DNA of 64,000 nucleotides from Jatrophihabitans sp. (GCA_036389035.1 DASVQQ010000032.1:1-64000); one strand, 5' to 3'; shown: positions 16,611-26,093, counted from the first letter of the stretch. Program-made: numbers and translations. The notes: a model not told the origin generated them from the letters alone.

Positions 16611-17816
16611 CTACGGTTCTGCTACGTAACGCCTACCGCCGAACGGCTTCTCCACCGGATCTTCATTGAGACCCGGACCAGGAAGCCTCGTAATCCAATC
16701 CACCGCACCAGTTAACACTTCCCCCAGACGCAGCGGCCGAGTGAGTCCCCGATCCCGTGAAGCGGTGTTATCAGCCTTTTCGGGACTTGACACAAAGTCG
16801 CTGAACCCCTTGCTCGCAATCGCGTACCTGTTGAATCTGCCCGTGGGCCACAACGCTTCGACTGTTTCCTGGGCTGCTTCAGGTCTTTCCGCGACCGCGA
16901 CGAGGCGTCCTGGAGCACTGGGAAGGCATTCTTGTAGGAGCTTCAAGAAATGTCCTTCTCTTCCCCTCCAGCCAATCGCCACAACTGTGGTTACTTCAGA
17001 TAGATCGCCGCGCATTGCAGTTAGGTGTGAGTCGGGCATCGCAAAAGCTTGCTTTCGCTGGGCAGGAATAGCTAAAGCGGGAAGCCAAACGAAGCGGCCG
17101 TCATCATCTTGGTATTCATTATGGTACATCAGTCGATATTCTGAGTGCCATTCCAGGGAGGCCGCTTGGTCAATCGCGAAGGTTAGTGCTTCTAGCCCTA
17201 GCTTCCAATCTGTCGAAGCGAGGTTCCAGCGCGCCTTCTGTCGCCACTGTACAGATCCATGAGGCTTGTATACACGTACCAGGTCGCCGGATACATAGTC
17301 GGGTAAATCTAAGAAGTTGACACCCAATACACTCGAACAAGCAGCCTCTAACAATGTATCGTAGTTGAAGGTCACCGCCATCAGCGGAATGGGTTTTGAT
17401 CCTGAAATGCTGGCCCGCCACTTCGCGGCTTCGTCCAAGGCTAGAACGTAGTTGGTCAAGCCTTGACATTCTTCCGACCACTCCGCTGCGATGTTGGTTA
17501 GCAACTGCATCAGATAGGCTCGGAGGCCCAGCAGATGGCTAGAAGCCAAGGGGTAGGCCTTCTCCTCTGCCTGCAGTTGCTCCAAGACAGCTTCGATGTC
17601 TTCCCCTCGATTCGCCGCCTCGCGTAGGCGCATTAGAAGTGGTGCAGCGCGAGGAAAAGTAGCAGCAGCATCTTTGAAAGGTTGGCTTCGCGGCTCAAAA
17701 AGTGAGGTCGCCAGCGGAGGCCGGTTCCTCTCCTCAAAAGCAGATATGGTAAGTCCAGGTAGTCGCGCTGGATCACTGTCGTATGAGGCTCCTGCCCCAA
17801 ACACAAACATAAGCAT
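16611..17816 (-). CDS. SIR2-like domain protein, possible NAD-hydrolysing defence effector
   Basis: 401 residues. The N-terminus FVFGAGASYDSDP carries the GAGAS nucleotide-binding loop of SIR2-like domains; LMAVTFNYDTLLEAA (about residue 150) and VYKPHGSVQW (about residue 188), with an H-G in the position expected of the catalytic histidine, complete the pattern seen in bacterial SIR2-type NADases. The region around VVAIGWRGREGHFLKLL resembles the last Rossmann strand. Such domains act in anti-phage abortive systems by depleting NAD, usually with a sensor domain or partner. Here no recognised sensor is fused. GC content is visibly lower than in neighbours, indicating recent transfer. A small ORF ends 3 nt upstream. 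Function inferred from family only. Confidence 0.75.
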   Translation of the reverse strand: MLMFVFGAGASYDSDPARLPGLTISAFEERNRPPLATSLFEPRSQPFKDAAATFPRAAPLLMRLREAANRGEDIEAVLEQLQAEEKAYPLASSHLLGLRAYLMQLLTNIAAEWSEECQGLTNYVLALDEAAKWRASISGSKPIPLMAVTFNYDTLLEAACSSVLGVNFLDLPDYVSGDLVRVYKPHGSVQWRQKARWNLASTDWKLGLEALTFAIDQAASLEWHSEYRLMYHNEYQDDDGRFVWLPALAIPAQRKQAFAMPDSHLTAMRGDLSEVTTVVAIGWRGREGHFLKLLQECLPSAPGRLVAVAERPEAAQETVEALWPTGRFNRYAIASKGFSDFVSSPEKADNTASRDRGLTRPLRLGEVLTGAVDWITRLPGPGLNEDPVEKPFGGRRYVAEP

Positions 17817-17819
17817 CGA

Positions 17820-18014
17820 TCAATTATGGCAGATGTCCCGCTGAACCGAAATCGACGCGGCGAGCCGTTCAACTATCAACGCGCTCATAGTCGCTGCGTA
17901 GGGATGATCGGCAGCATGAGGGTTCAGGGCTCGATCAGCAATTGGGCCACGTCCTGGAACCATTAGATAACGCGTACGACGATGACCGTACTTGTCGTAC
18001 GCAATAGAACCCAT
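17820..18014 (-). CDS. Small ORF immediately upstream of the SIR2-like gene
   Basis: A possible 64-residue protein with no family I recognise. Its TGA stop is followed after 3 nt by the ATG of the SIR2-like gene, an arrangement that usually means one transcript and translational coupling. The N-terminal half is basic and rich in Arg/Tyr/His (DKYGHRRTRYLMVPGRG); the C-terminal part could form a helix (MSALIVERLAASISV). No good Shine-Dalgarno is visible, so coding status rests on context and on being the only open frame in that position. It could also be a random frame. Confidence 0.35.
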   Translation of the reverse strand: MGSIAYDKYGHRRTRYLMVPGRGPIADRALNPHAADHPYAATMSALIVERLAASISVQRDICHN

Positions 18015-18362
18015 CGCTGGATTATTTGGTGTGTGGGCCGCTGGTCAGTTTCGTAGCACCGAAAGATGGCGTAACCGCCGGCGCCGTTTTACGGCTTATT
18101 GCCGTCCACATCAGACGTTGAAGCGGAACTCCACCACGTCGCCGTCGGCCATCACGTAGTCTGGCCGACCTGCAGACCATCGAGAAGGCGTTGCCGGCAG
18201 GCGCGGGCACAGTGGCCCAAGACCACGCGCCGCTGCAGCGATGGTGCGGTTCAGGCCCGTCCGGCTCAACCGGTAGCCGTTCGGGCCGCTACACCGATCG
18301 TGATACCCGAGCCCGCGGCGGGCGGACGCGGTGGCGGTCCCCGACACCTCTGCGGTGGAACG
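18015..18362. other. Accessory DNA with gene remnants, no intact gene
   Basis: 348 bases upstream of the SIR2-like unit. It contains a short hairpin (GCCGT-TTT-ACGGC near 18085-18097), the ychF-derived remnants described separately, and about 165 bases of high-GC sequence (18196-18362) in which I see nothing identifiable. Confidence 0.5.
18113..18195. pseudogene. Two rearranged fragments of a second ychF
   Basis: 18113-18161 matches the 3' end of the resident ychF (19801-19849) at 48 of 49 bases, on the minus strand, and encodes YVMADGDVVEFRFNV followed by a TGA rather than TAG stop. Directly abutting it, 18161-18195 on the plus strand reads LADLQTIEKALP, an internal YchF segment (resident: LADLQTLEKALP) with several base differences. 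The two pieces point in opposite directions, so this is rearranged debris of a diverged copy rather than a simple duplication. Confidence 0.75.
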
Positions 18363-18521
18363 ATGATCTCGACGTCCAGGCCGATCGAGGCGACCACCGA
18401 GCAGGTATGGGCGGTGCTCAGCGACGGCTGGCTGTACGCCGGATGGGTCGTCGGCGCCTCCCGGATCCGCGAGGTCGATCCCCGCTAGCCGGCCGAAGGT
18501 GCCAGGATCGCGCACTCGCGC
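18363..18521 (+). pseudogene. SRPBCC-family gene fragment with premature stop
   Basis: The frame starting at 18363 reads MISTSRPIEATTEQVWAV then DGWLYAGWVVGASRIREVDP, which closely resembles the start of actinobacterial SRPBCC (polyketide cyclase/START-like) proteins. A TAG at 18486-18488 replaces what is a tryptophan codon in relatives (DPxWP); past it the same frame resumes with PAEGARIAHS and then loses similarity. The gene is thus a 5' fragment inactivated by a nonsense change and truncation. Original function would have been binding of a small hydrophobic ligand; nothing more specific can be said. Confidence 0.65.
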
Positions 18522-18819
18522 TATCGGATTGACGATCAATGTCATTGACGGTGGGCTGGTACTCACCAGCCCGAACGGCGGGTTCCGGCGCGCTTGCGGT
18601 AACCCCCGCGCGGCGGCACCGCTAGCGGAGCGGGGGACCGGCGCGTTGGGTTCCAACGGGGCAAGCGGTGCGTGGGATCGCGTGGTGTGATGTCACAGTA
18701 GCGAGCGCGTCACAGTTAGCTGTACGGCAATATGGCCGCTGTAAGGCGGCACATCTCGTGCTCCACTGTGACCGTCGTCTCAAACCGAGGCGTCGAAGGC
18801 TCGACTGATTAGGAACATC
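18522..18819. other. Non-coding or degraded stretch before the BASS transporter
   Basis: About 300 bases. I see no convincing gene, only short frames of low-complexity Gly/Ala/Arg composition and a leader with an AGGAA 4 nt before the GTG start at 18820. Confidence 0.4.
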
Positions 18820-19710
18820 GTGAATAGCTCCCCGCTCATCACCATCGGGCTGCCGGTGGCCCTGGCCATCATCATGTTCGGGCTGGGGTTGTCCCTGACG
18901 CTCGGTGATTTCGCGCGGGTGGCACAAAGCCCCCGCGCGGTTGTGGTGGCACTCGCCCTCCAGATGCTCGTCCTCCCGGCGATCGCCTTCGCCCTCGTCA
19001 CCGCGTTCGACCTCGAGCCGCTGCTCGCCGTAGGCATGATGCTTCTGGCCGCCTCGCCTGGCGGCACCACCGCCAACCTGTTCAGCCACCTATTTCGAGG
19101 TGACGTCGCGCTCAATATCACCTTGACCGCCATCAACTCCGTCCTGGCCGCTGTCACCATCCCGCTGATCACCAATTTCGCGCTCGACCACTTCGGCGCC
19201 GAAGGCACGCTCGGCCTCCAGTTCGGCAAAGTTGTCCAGGTCATGGCCATCGTCTTGGTCCCCGTAGCACTCGGGATGCTGGTCCGGCGTTGGTCGACTG
19301 CCTTCGCCGCACGCGCCAACCGACCCGTGCGGGTGTTCTCCATCGCCGTGCTCGTCATCGTCGCCGTCGGCGCGCTCCTCGCAGAGCGGGACACCATCCT
19401 CGACTACCTGGGCGATGTCGGCATCGTCGTCACCATCTTCTGCCTGTGCAGCCTCACCTTGGGCTACGCCGGCGCACGACTCTTCCGGCTCACCCGCGCC
19501 CAAGCCATCGCAAGCTCCATGGAGGTCGGTGTCCACAACATTCCCGTGGCTCTCACCATCGCAATCAGCGTCCTGGACAGCACCGTGATCGCGATCCCCA
19601 GCGCCATCTACAGCATGGTCATGTACGTCCTGGCTGGCGGCTTTGGCTACGCGATCACTCGTTCCTGGCGCCCGGAGAAGGCGGAGTCTCCGACGCACGT
19701 CACCGCCTGA
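18820..19710 (+). CDS. Bile acid:sodium symporter (BASS) family transporter
   Basis: 296 residues with nine to ten hydrophobic helices. Signatures of the BASS family are visible: PVALAIIMFGLGLSLTLGDF at the start, LLAASPGGTTANLFSHLFRGD (the crossover sodium-site region) in the middle and ASSMEVGVHNIPVALTIA in the second crossover. These proteins take up organic anions with sodium; Acr3 arsenite exporters are distant relatives in the same superfamily. The arrangement near arsR/arsI invites an arsenic role, but the sequence follows the BASS branch rather than Acr3. Starts at GTG. It lies between ychF remnants and the resident ychF 3' end, in the accessory island. Confidence 0.85.
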   Translation: MNSSPLITIGLPVALAIIMFGLGLSLTLGDFARVAQSPRAVVVALALQMLVLPAIAFALVTAFDLEPLLAVGMMLLAASPGGTTANLFSHLFRGDVALNITLTAINSVLAAVTIPLITNFALDHFGAEGTLGLQFGKVVQVMAIVLVPVALGMLVRRWSTAFAARANRPVRVFSIAVLVIVAVGALLAERDTILDYLGDVGIVVTIFCLCSLTLGYAGARLFRLTRAQAIASSMEVGVHNIPVALTIAISVLDSTVIAIPSAIYSMVMYVLAGGFGYAITRSWRPEKAESPTHVTA

Positions 19711-19798
19711 CTCGTCGTCGACACCTCGGTCATACGTGGTCGCCCGCCGTCACTGCGTGGCCCGACGGCGCCGCCTTGCACTTCTTGGTCGAATGACG

Positions 19799-20872
<1,074 letters not shown>

Positions 20873-20958
20873 GGGCGTGCAGTCTACGGCGTGCCGCTTG
20901 CCCACCCTTTCCGCGCGCCTTCGGCAAAAGTGTCAGAGGCAGGGATCAGCATGGGTCC

Positions 20959-22095
20959 ATGACCGCACTCGCATTCCTGCTGCTCGGCCTGCTGCTCGGG
21001 TCTGTGCTCGGCGCGGCCGCCGGCTTCTGGTACGGCCGGGCCCGCCGAGCCCTGTCCGAGTTGTCCGAAGCCCGGCTGGACGCCGCTCGTAGCGCGGCAG
21101 CCGGTGACCTGGCCGAACGCCAGCATTCGATCGAGGCGCTGGTCAGCCCGATCCGGGACGCCCTGCACCAGGTGCAGGCGCAGTTGCACAGCGCCGAGCG
21201 TGACCGGCTCAGCGCCACCTCCGCGCTCGACGAGCACCTGTCCGCGATGCGGCTGTCCGCCGACGGCCTGCGCACCGAGACCGCCCAGCTGGTGACCGCG
21301 CTGCGGGCGCCGCAGGTGCGCGGCCGGTGGGGCGAGCTGCAGCTGGAGCGGGCGGTCGAGATAGCCGGCCTGGTCGAGCACGTCGATTACGTGGTTCAGC
21401 CGACCTCCCCCGGCACCGCCGACAACGACGGCGCCCTGCGACCTGACCTGGTGATCAACCTCATCGACGGCAAGCACATCGTGGTCGACTCCAAGGTCGC
21501 CTTCGCCGGCTACCTCGAAGCCATGGAGGCCCGTGACGAGTTCACCCGGGCGGCTCGGCTGAAGGCCCATGCCCGGCAGTTGCGCCGGCACGTCGACGAC
21601 CTGGGCGCCAAGGCGTACTGGAGCCGGTTCAGCCCCTCGCCGGAGTTCGTGGTGTGCTTCGTGCCGGCGGACGCGTTCCTGGACGCCGCGCTGCGAGAGG
21701 ATCCGGCGCTGCTGGAACACGCCTTCGCCCGCAACGTCATCCTGGCGACACCGACCACTCTGGTGGCCCTGCTGCGCACCGTCGGCCACACCTGGCGGCA
21801 GCAGTCGCTGGCCCGCAACACCGCCGAGGTCAGCCAGCTCGGCCGCGAGCTGTACCAGCGACTGGCGGGCATGGGCTCACACCTGGACAAGCTGGGCCGG
21901 TCGCTCAACGCCGCGGTGGGCAGCTTCAACAACACCGTCGGCGCCCTTGAGGGCCGGGTGCTGGTCAGCGCCCGCCGGCTGGCCGAGCTATCGGTCATCG
22001 ACCCGGCCTCCGACGGCGAGCTTGCCGAGACCGAGCAGATCCTGGCGGTCACCCGCACGCTCACCGCAGAGGAGTTGATGAGCCGGGTACCGTAA
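20959..22095 (+). CDS. rmuC: RmuC-family DNA recombination protein
   Basis: 378 residues. An N-terminal hydrophobic anchor (LAFLLLGLLLGSVLGAAAGF) leads into a coiled coil (about 30-115), then the conserved RmuC core: RGRWGELQLERAVEIAGL, LRPDLVINLIDGKHIVVDSK, VCFVPADAFLDAAL and ATPTTLVALLRTVGHTWRQQ. RmuC limits inversions between short inverted repeats and its core has a PD-(D/E)xK-like nuclease fold (D..DSKV here). Slightly shorter than the E. coli protein. The DUF6542 gene follows 5 nt after the stop, indicating one operon. The family assignment is secure, the enzymatic activity unproven. Confidence 0.93.
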   Translation: MTALAFLLLGLLLGSVLGAAAGFWYGRARRALSELSEARLDAARSAAAGDLAERQHSIEALVSPIRDALHQVQAQLHSAERDRLSATSALDEHLSAMRLSADGLRTETAQLVTALRAPQVRGRWGELQLERAVEIAGLVEHVDYVVQPTSPGTADNDGALRPDLVINLIDGKHIVVDSKVAFAGYLEAMEARDEFTRAARLKAHARQLRRHVDDLGAKAYWSRFSPSPEFVVCFVPADAFLDAALREDPALLEHAFARNVILATPTTLVALLRTVGHTWRQQSLARNTAEVSQLGRELYQRLAGMGSHLDKLGRSLNAAVGSFNNTVGALEGRVLVSARRLAELSVIDPASDGELAETEQILAVTRTLTAEELMSRVP

Positions 22096-22100
22096 CCTTC

Positions 22101-22619
22101 GTGCCGCCAGCGAACGGAGCCACCTACGTGCCGGACCAGCCAGAGACGTCTCACCGCGTCGTCGGCCAGCGTCCGTCTCTCGAGCCTTCCCGGGCCTCGG
22201 CACTGGCTGGCGGGTCAGGCGAGCAGAGCCGGCTCCCCCAGCGCGACCGGCGCGAATCCGGCCTGCCGGGCTGGCTCGCGGTGTTGCTGCTCATCGGCAT
22301 CGCCGGCGTCGGGGGTCTGATCGACTCGGTCAGCGGCACCGCCATCAGGGGCGGGTTCAACTACAGCCTGGTCTTCGCCTCGCTGATCGCGATCCTGGTG
22401 GTGCGGCGCAGCCAGATGTTCAACGTCGTGATCGCGCCGCCGCTGGTGTACTTCGTCGCCTCGGCCGGGCTGCTCTACGTGCGCACCGGCGGCCTGCAGA
22501 ACCGGGGCAAGCTGATCGACGCCGCCACCAACTGGATCGTCTACGGATTCCCCGCCATCGCCGGAGCCACCGCGGTGGTGCTGGTGGTGGCCGGCATCCG
22601 GTTGCTGGCCCGGCGCTAA
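22101..22619 (+). CDS. DUF6542-type membrane protein
   Basis: 172 residues beginning at a GTG 5 nt after rmuC. The first 55 residues are polar and disordered. Four hydrophobic segments follow: WLAVLLLIGIAGVGGLI, YSLVFASLIAILVV, VVIAPPLVYFVASAGLLY and GATAVVLVVAGIRLLA. The pattern and the phrase RRSQMFNVVIAPPLVYF match the actinobacterial DUF6542 family. No activity is known. Cotranscription with rmuC and convergence with ispH are the only context clues. Confidence 0.75.
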   Translation: MPPANGATYVPDQPETSHRVVGQRPSLEPSRASALAGGSGEQSRLPQRDRRESGLPGWLAVLLLIGIAGVGGLIDSVSGTAIRGGFNYSLVFASLIAILVVRRSQMFNVVIAPPLVYFVASAGLLYVRTGGLQNRGKLIDAATNWIVYGFPAIAGATAVVLVVAGIRLLARR

Positions 22620-22661
22620 GCCAGCCAGCCCGGCTGCCCAGCCAAGCGGCTACCGGGCGGG

Positions 22662-23645
22662 CTACTTCTTGGCCGCCAGCTTCAGGTCCCGGCGCAACTC
22701 CTGGGGCAGCGCGAACACCAGCCGTTCCTCGGTGTGGGCTACCTCTTCCAGGTCGCTCCAGCCCCGGGCTGCCAGCCACTCGGCCACCTCGCGCACCAGC
22801 ACCTCAGGCACCGACGCCCCCGATGACAAGCCCACGGTGCTCACATCGGTCAGCCACTCGGGCTGGATATCGTCCGCGCTGTCGACCAGGTAAGCCTGCC
22901 GGGCGCCCGCGGCCAGGGCGACCTCCACCATCCGCACCGAGTTGGACGAGTTGGCCGAGCCGACCACCAGGAACAGCTCCACCCGTGGCGCGATCACCTT
23001 CACCGCGGCCTGCCGGTTCTGGGTGGCGTAGCAGATGTCATCGCTGGGCGGTGACTGCAGCAGCGGGAACTTCTGCTGTAGGGCCGCTACCGTCTCCATC
23101 GTCTCGTCGACCGACAGCGTGGTCTGGGAGAGCCAGACCACCCGCTCCGGATCGCGCACCTCGACGTTGGCCACGTCTGCCGCGCCGTCGACCAGGGTGA
23201 TGTGCTCGGGCGCCTCGCCAGTGGTGCCGACCACCTCTTCATGTCCCTCGTGCCCGATCAGCACGATGTCGTAGTCATCGGCGGCGAACCGGCGGGCCTC
23301 GTGATGGACCTTGGTGACCAGCGGGCAGGTGGCGTCGATGGCGCGCAGGTTCCGGCTGGCCGCCTCGGCATGCACCTCCGGAGCCACCCCGTGCGCGGAG
23401 AACACCACGATCGAGCCCTCGGGAACCTCGTCGGTCTCCTCGACGAAGACCGCCCCGCGTGCCTCCAGCGAGCGCACCACGTGCAGGTTGTGCACGATCT
23501 GCTTGCGGACGTAGACCGGCGCGCCGTAGTGGCCCAGGGCCTGCTCCACCGTCTGGACGGCCCGGTCGACCCCCGCGCAGTACCCGCGCGGTTTGGCCAG
23601 CAGGACCCGCTTGGCGGGCACGGACTCGGTCATAGCCTCAGACAT
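22662..23645 (-). CDS. ispH: 4-hydroxy-3-methylbut-2-enyl diphosphate reductase
   Basis: 327 residues from the ATG at 23645. IspH carries out the last step of the MEP pathway, reducing HMBPP to IPP and DMAPP with an iron-sulphur cluster. The three cluster cysteines are visible in RGYCAGVDRA (about residue 22), DATCPLVTKVH and DDICYATQNR. The catalytic glutamate of the ExT motif is in APEHITLVDG or nearby, with HEGHEE and GSANSSNS also matching. The C-terminal 30 residues are an ordinary extension. An alternative start at 23633 (MTESVP) is possible. The prenyl synthase at 34.5-35.3 kb would use its products. Confidence 0.97.
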   Translation of the reverse strand: MSEAMTESVPAKRVLLAKPRGYCAGVDRAVQTVEQALGHYGAPVYVRKQIVHNLHVVRSLEARGAVFVEETDEVPEGSIVVFSAHGVAPEVHAEAASRNLRAIDATCPLVTKVHHEARRFAADDYDIVLIGHEGHEEVVGTTGEAPEHITLVDGAADVANVEVRDPERVVWLSQTTLSVDETMETVAALQQKFPLLQSPPSDDICYATQNRQAAVKVIAPRVELFLVVGSANSSNSVRMVEVALAAGARQAYLVDSADDIQPEWLTDVSTVGLSSGASVPEVLVREVAEWLAARGWSDLEEVAHTEERLVFALPQELRRDLKLAAKK

Positions 23646-23762
23646 GAGGTCAATCCTACGGACCGGCCCGCGCCGCCATGCGCGGTTCGCCGCAGCCGGG
23701 TCCGAGATCGCCGGTAGGTGGTGCACTCGCGTACCGCCGCGCGTTGGTGGCAGGCTGGGGGT

Positions 23763-24632
23763 ATGCCGAATATCCCGACTCCGATCAGAGCCGCCCTCGG
23801 CCTCGCCGCCACCGCCGTGGACGAGGCCCGCAAACTCCCCGAGACTTTGCCGCAGGCTGTCACCACGGTTCCGTTGATGGCGGTCTCGACCGCCATGCAG
23901 GCATCGATGAAGGTGCAGCAGCACCTGGCCACGCTGGCCGCTCGCGGTGACGAGGTTCTCAGCCAGCTCCGGGGCAGCTCTGCCGAACCGCCCAGTTGGG
24001 CCACCTTCGACGAGGACCCACCGGCAGCCGGCACCGGCAGCATCGCCGCTGACCCGCAGTCGGCAAAGGCCGCCTTCGACCTGATCGACTACGACACCGG
24101 CTTCGCGGAAGGTCTGGACGACGACGGGGGCAAGGGCCGTTGGGACGCCGTCGGGGTAGGAGGCACCGAAGCGCAGCCCGACCCGATCGGCGATGCCGGC
24201 CTGAGCGATGCCGGCCTGAGCGTCGGTGACCTGAACGCCGGTGACGGCTTCGACGTCACGGCGACGCCGCCGAGTGCCGCCGGGCCCACCCCGCCGGCCC
24301 CCGATCTGGCCGACGCGGTCTCAGCGCCCGATCCGGCGCCGGCCAAGGCAGCCAGGACCGGCGCCGGCAAAGCGGGCCCCACCAAGGCCGCCAAGAAGGC
24401 CCCCGGCAAGACCAGCCCGGCCAAGACCAGCCCGGCCAATGCAGGTCCGGCCAAGGCGAACGCGGCCAAGGCAGGTCCGGCCAAGGCAGCCAAGCGCGCG
24501 GCGCGCAAGGAGCCTGACCACGAGCCGCTGGAGGTGGCGGCCCGCAAGGCCAAGCCATCCCCGACACCCAATCCGGCGACGATGGCAGCTGAGATCCTGC
24601 AGGCGCACGAAGCCGCTGCCGACGACGAGTGA
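23763..24632 (+). CDS. Ala/Lys/Pro-rich protein with histone H1-like tail, coupled to xseA
   Basis: 289 residues from the ATG at 23763. Residues 1-75 look folded and helical (VDEARKLPETLPQAVTTVPL, ASMKVQQHLATLAARGDEVL) and resemble the lipid-droplet/polyhydroxyalkanoate-associated type of helical proteins only loosely. The middle is acidic and Gly/Asp-rich. Residues about 195-250 are composed of AKx/PAK repeats (KAAKKAPGKTSPAKTSPAN) reminiscent of H1-like DNA-binding tails. Its stop overlaps the GTG of xseA by 4 nt (GTGA), so it belongs to the exonuclease VII operon. Role unknown; a nucleoid-associated function is one option. Confidence 0.6.
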   Translation: MPNIPTPIRAALGLAATAVDEARKLPETLPQAVTTVPLMAVSTAMQASMKVQQHLATLAARGDEVLSQLRGSSAEPPSWATFDEDPPAAGTGSIAADPQSAKAAFDLIDYDTGFAEGLDDDGGKGRWDAVGVGGTEAQPDPIGDAGLSDAGLSVGDLNAGDGFDVTATPPSAAGPTPPAPDLADAVSAPDPAPAKAARTGAGKAGPTKAAKKAPGKTSPAKTSPANAGPAKANAAKAGPAKAAKRAARKEPDHEPLEVAARKAKPSPTPNPATMAAEILQAHEAAADDE

Positions 24633-25846
24633 GCAAGCTGGAGTCCAGCCCGGAAGCGCCGCTGCCGTTACGGCGGATCAGCCAGGCCATCTCGGACTGG
24701 ATCGGCCGCCTCGGCGAGGTGTGGGTCGAGGGCCAGGTCGCCCAGTTCGTCCGCCGGCCCGGGGTGTCGACCTACTTCCTGACGCTGCGCGACGTCGATG
24801 CCAACATCTCCATCCAGGTGACCTGTCACCGCTCGGTGCTGGTCGAGCCGCTGGCCGAAGGCAGCCGGGTGGTGCTGCGGGCCCGGCCGGACTTCTACGC
24901 CGAGCGAGGCACCCTGAGCCTGCGGGCGACCGAGATCCGGCAGGTCGGCCTCGGTGAGCTGCTGGCCCGTATCGAGCGGCTGAAGCAACTGCTGGCCGCC
25001 GAAGGGCTGTTCGAGGCGAACCGCAAGCTGCGGCTGCCGTTCCTGCCCCGGACGATCGGGCTGATCACCGGACGGGCCAGCGCGGCCGAACGCGACGTCG
25101 TCGAGAACACGCTGCGGCGGCTGCCGGGCGCGGTGTTCGCCATCGAGAACACCGCCACCCAGGGCAGCACCGCGGTCACCGAGATCATCGCGGCGCTGCG
25201 CCGCCTGGACGCCCGCCCCGACGTGGACGTGATCGTGATCGCCCGGGGCGGCGGCAGCGTCGAGGACCTGCTGCCGTTCTCCAACGAAGGCCTGCTGCGG
25301 GCGGTGTCGCAGCTGCGCACGCCGGTGGTCAGCGCCATCGGGCACGAGACCGACCAGCCGTTGCTGGACCTGGTCGCCGATCTGGCGGTGTCCACGCCGA
25401 CCGACGCCGCCAAGCGGATCGTGCCCGACCTGCTGGCCGAGCTGAGCCAGATCGCCGACGCCCGGGCCCGGTTGCGGGCCAGCGTGCACCGCCGGCTCGA
25501 CACCGAGGCCCAGCTGATGGCCGGCTTGCCGCAGCGGTTGCGGCAGGGTCTGGGCAGGCTGATCTCGGCCGGCTCCGAGGAGTGCGAGCGTGCCGTGCAC
25601 CGCAACCGCAACACCCTCGCCGGCCTGCTGCAGTTGGCCGAGGCCGACACCGCGCAGCTGCTGGCCCGGGTGGTGAGCCTGTCGCCACAGGCGGTGCTGA
25701 ACCGGGGCTATGCCGTGCTGTGGAACTCCGACGGCGAGCTGGTGCGCGCCGCCAACCAGACCTCGCCTGATGAGCTGTTGCAGGTTCGGGTGGCCGACGG
25801 TGAGTTCTCGGTGCTGGTAACCGGCAGCGTCGCCGACGGCGGCTAA
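24629..25846 (+). CDS. xseA: Exodeoxyribonuclease VII large subunit
   Basis: 405 residues starting at a GTG that overlaps the preceding stop. The N-terminal OB-fold (LPLRRISQAISDWIGRLGEVWVEGQVAQ-type) binds single-stranded DNA; the catalytic domain shows LPFLPRTIGLITGRASAAERD, VIVIARGGGSVEDLLPFSNE and TPVVSAIGHETDQPLLDLVAD, all typical of XseA. The coiled-coil region after residue 270 contacts the small subunits, and the C-terminal segment has LSPQAVLNRGYAVL. ExoVII degrades single-stranded DNA from both ends into oligonucleotides. The xseB gene follows within 12 nt. Confidence 0.97.
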   Translation: MSKLESSPEAPLPLRRISQAISDWIGRLGEVWVEGQVAQFVRRPGVSTYFLTLRDVDANISIQVTCHRSVLVEPLAEGSRVVLRARPDFYAERGTLSLRATEIRQVGLGELLARIERLKQLLAAEGLFEANRKLRLPFLPRTIGLITGRASAAERDVVENTLRRLPGAVFAIENTATQGSTAVTEIIAALRRLDARPDVDVIVIARGGGSVEDLLPFSNEGLLRAVSQLRTPVVSAIGHETDQPLLDLVADLAVSTPTDAAKRIVPDLLAELSQIADARARLRASVHRRLDTEAQLMAGLPQRLRQGLGRLISAGSEECERAVHRNRNTLAGLLQLAEADTAQLLARVVSLSPQAVLNRGYAVLWNSDGELVRAANQTSPDELLQVRVADGEFSVLVTGSVADGG

Positions 25847-25857
25847 CCTTGCCTGCG

Positions 25858-26073
25858 ATGAGCGAGAACCCGGAACCAGAGATCAGCTACGAGGTGGCCC
25901 GCGCGGAGCTGCGCGACATCGTGCAGGCGCTGGAGAGCGGCGGGCAGCCGCTGGAGGAGTCGCTGTCGCTATGGCAGCGCGGCGAGGAGCTGGCCGGCAT
26001 CTGCCAGCGCTGGCTCGACGGCGCCCGGGCCCGGCTGGACGCGGCCATCGCCGCCGGCGACGAGCGGGGCTGA
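25858..26073 (+). CDS. xseB: Exodeoxyribonuclease VII small subunit
   Basis: 71 residues from the ATG at 25858 (a TTG at 25849 is the alternative). The motif SYEVARAELRDIVQALESGG followed by LEESLSLWQRGEELA and C.RWLDGARARLD is that of XseB, whose helical hairpins coat the XseA coiled coil. Ordinary length for the family. Directly downstream of xseA with an 11-nt gap. Confidence 0.95.
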   Translation: MSENPEPEISYEVARAELRDIVQALESGGQPLEESLSLWQRGEELAGICQRWLDGARARLDAAIAAGDERG

Positions 26074-26093
26074 CCCGAGCTCACCGCCGCAAA

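Noticed and set aside
18820..19710. Acr3 arsenite exporter
   Set aside because: The helices and the SPGGTTAN region follow the BASS branch, so arsenite export is not supported despite the nearby arsR/arsI.
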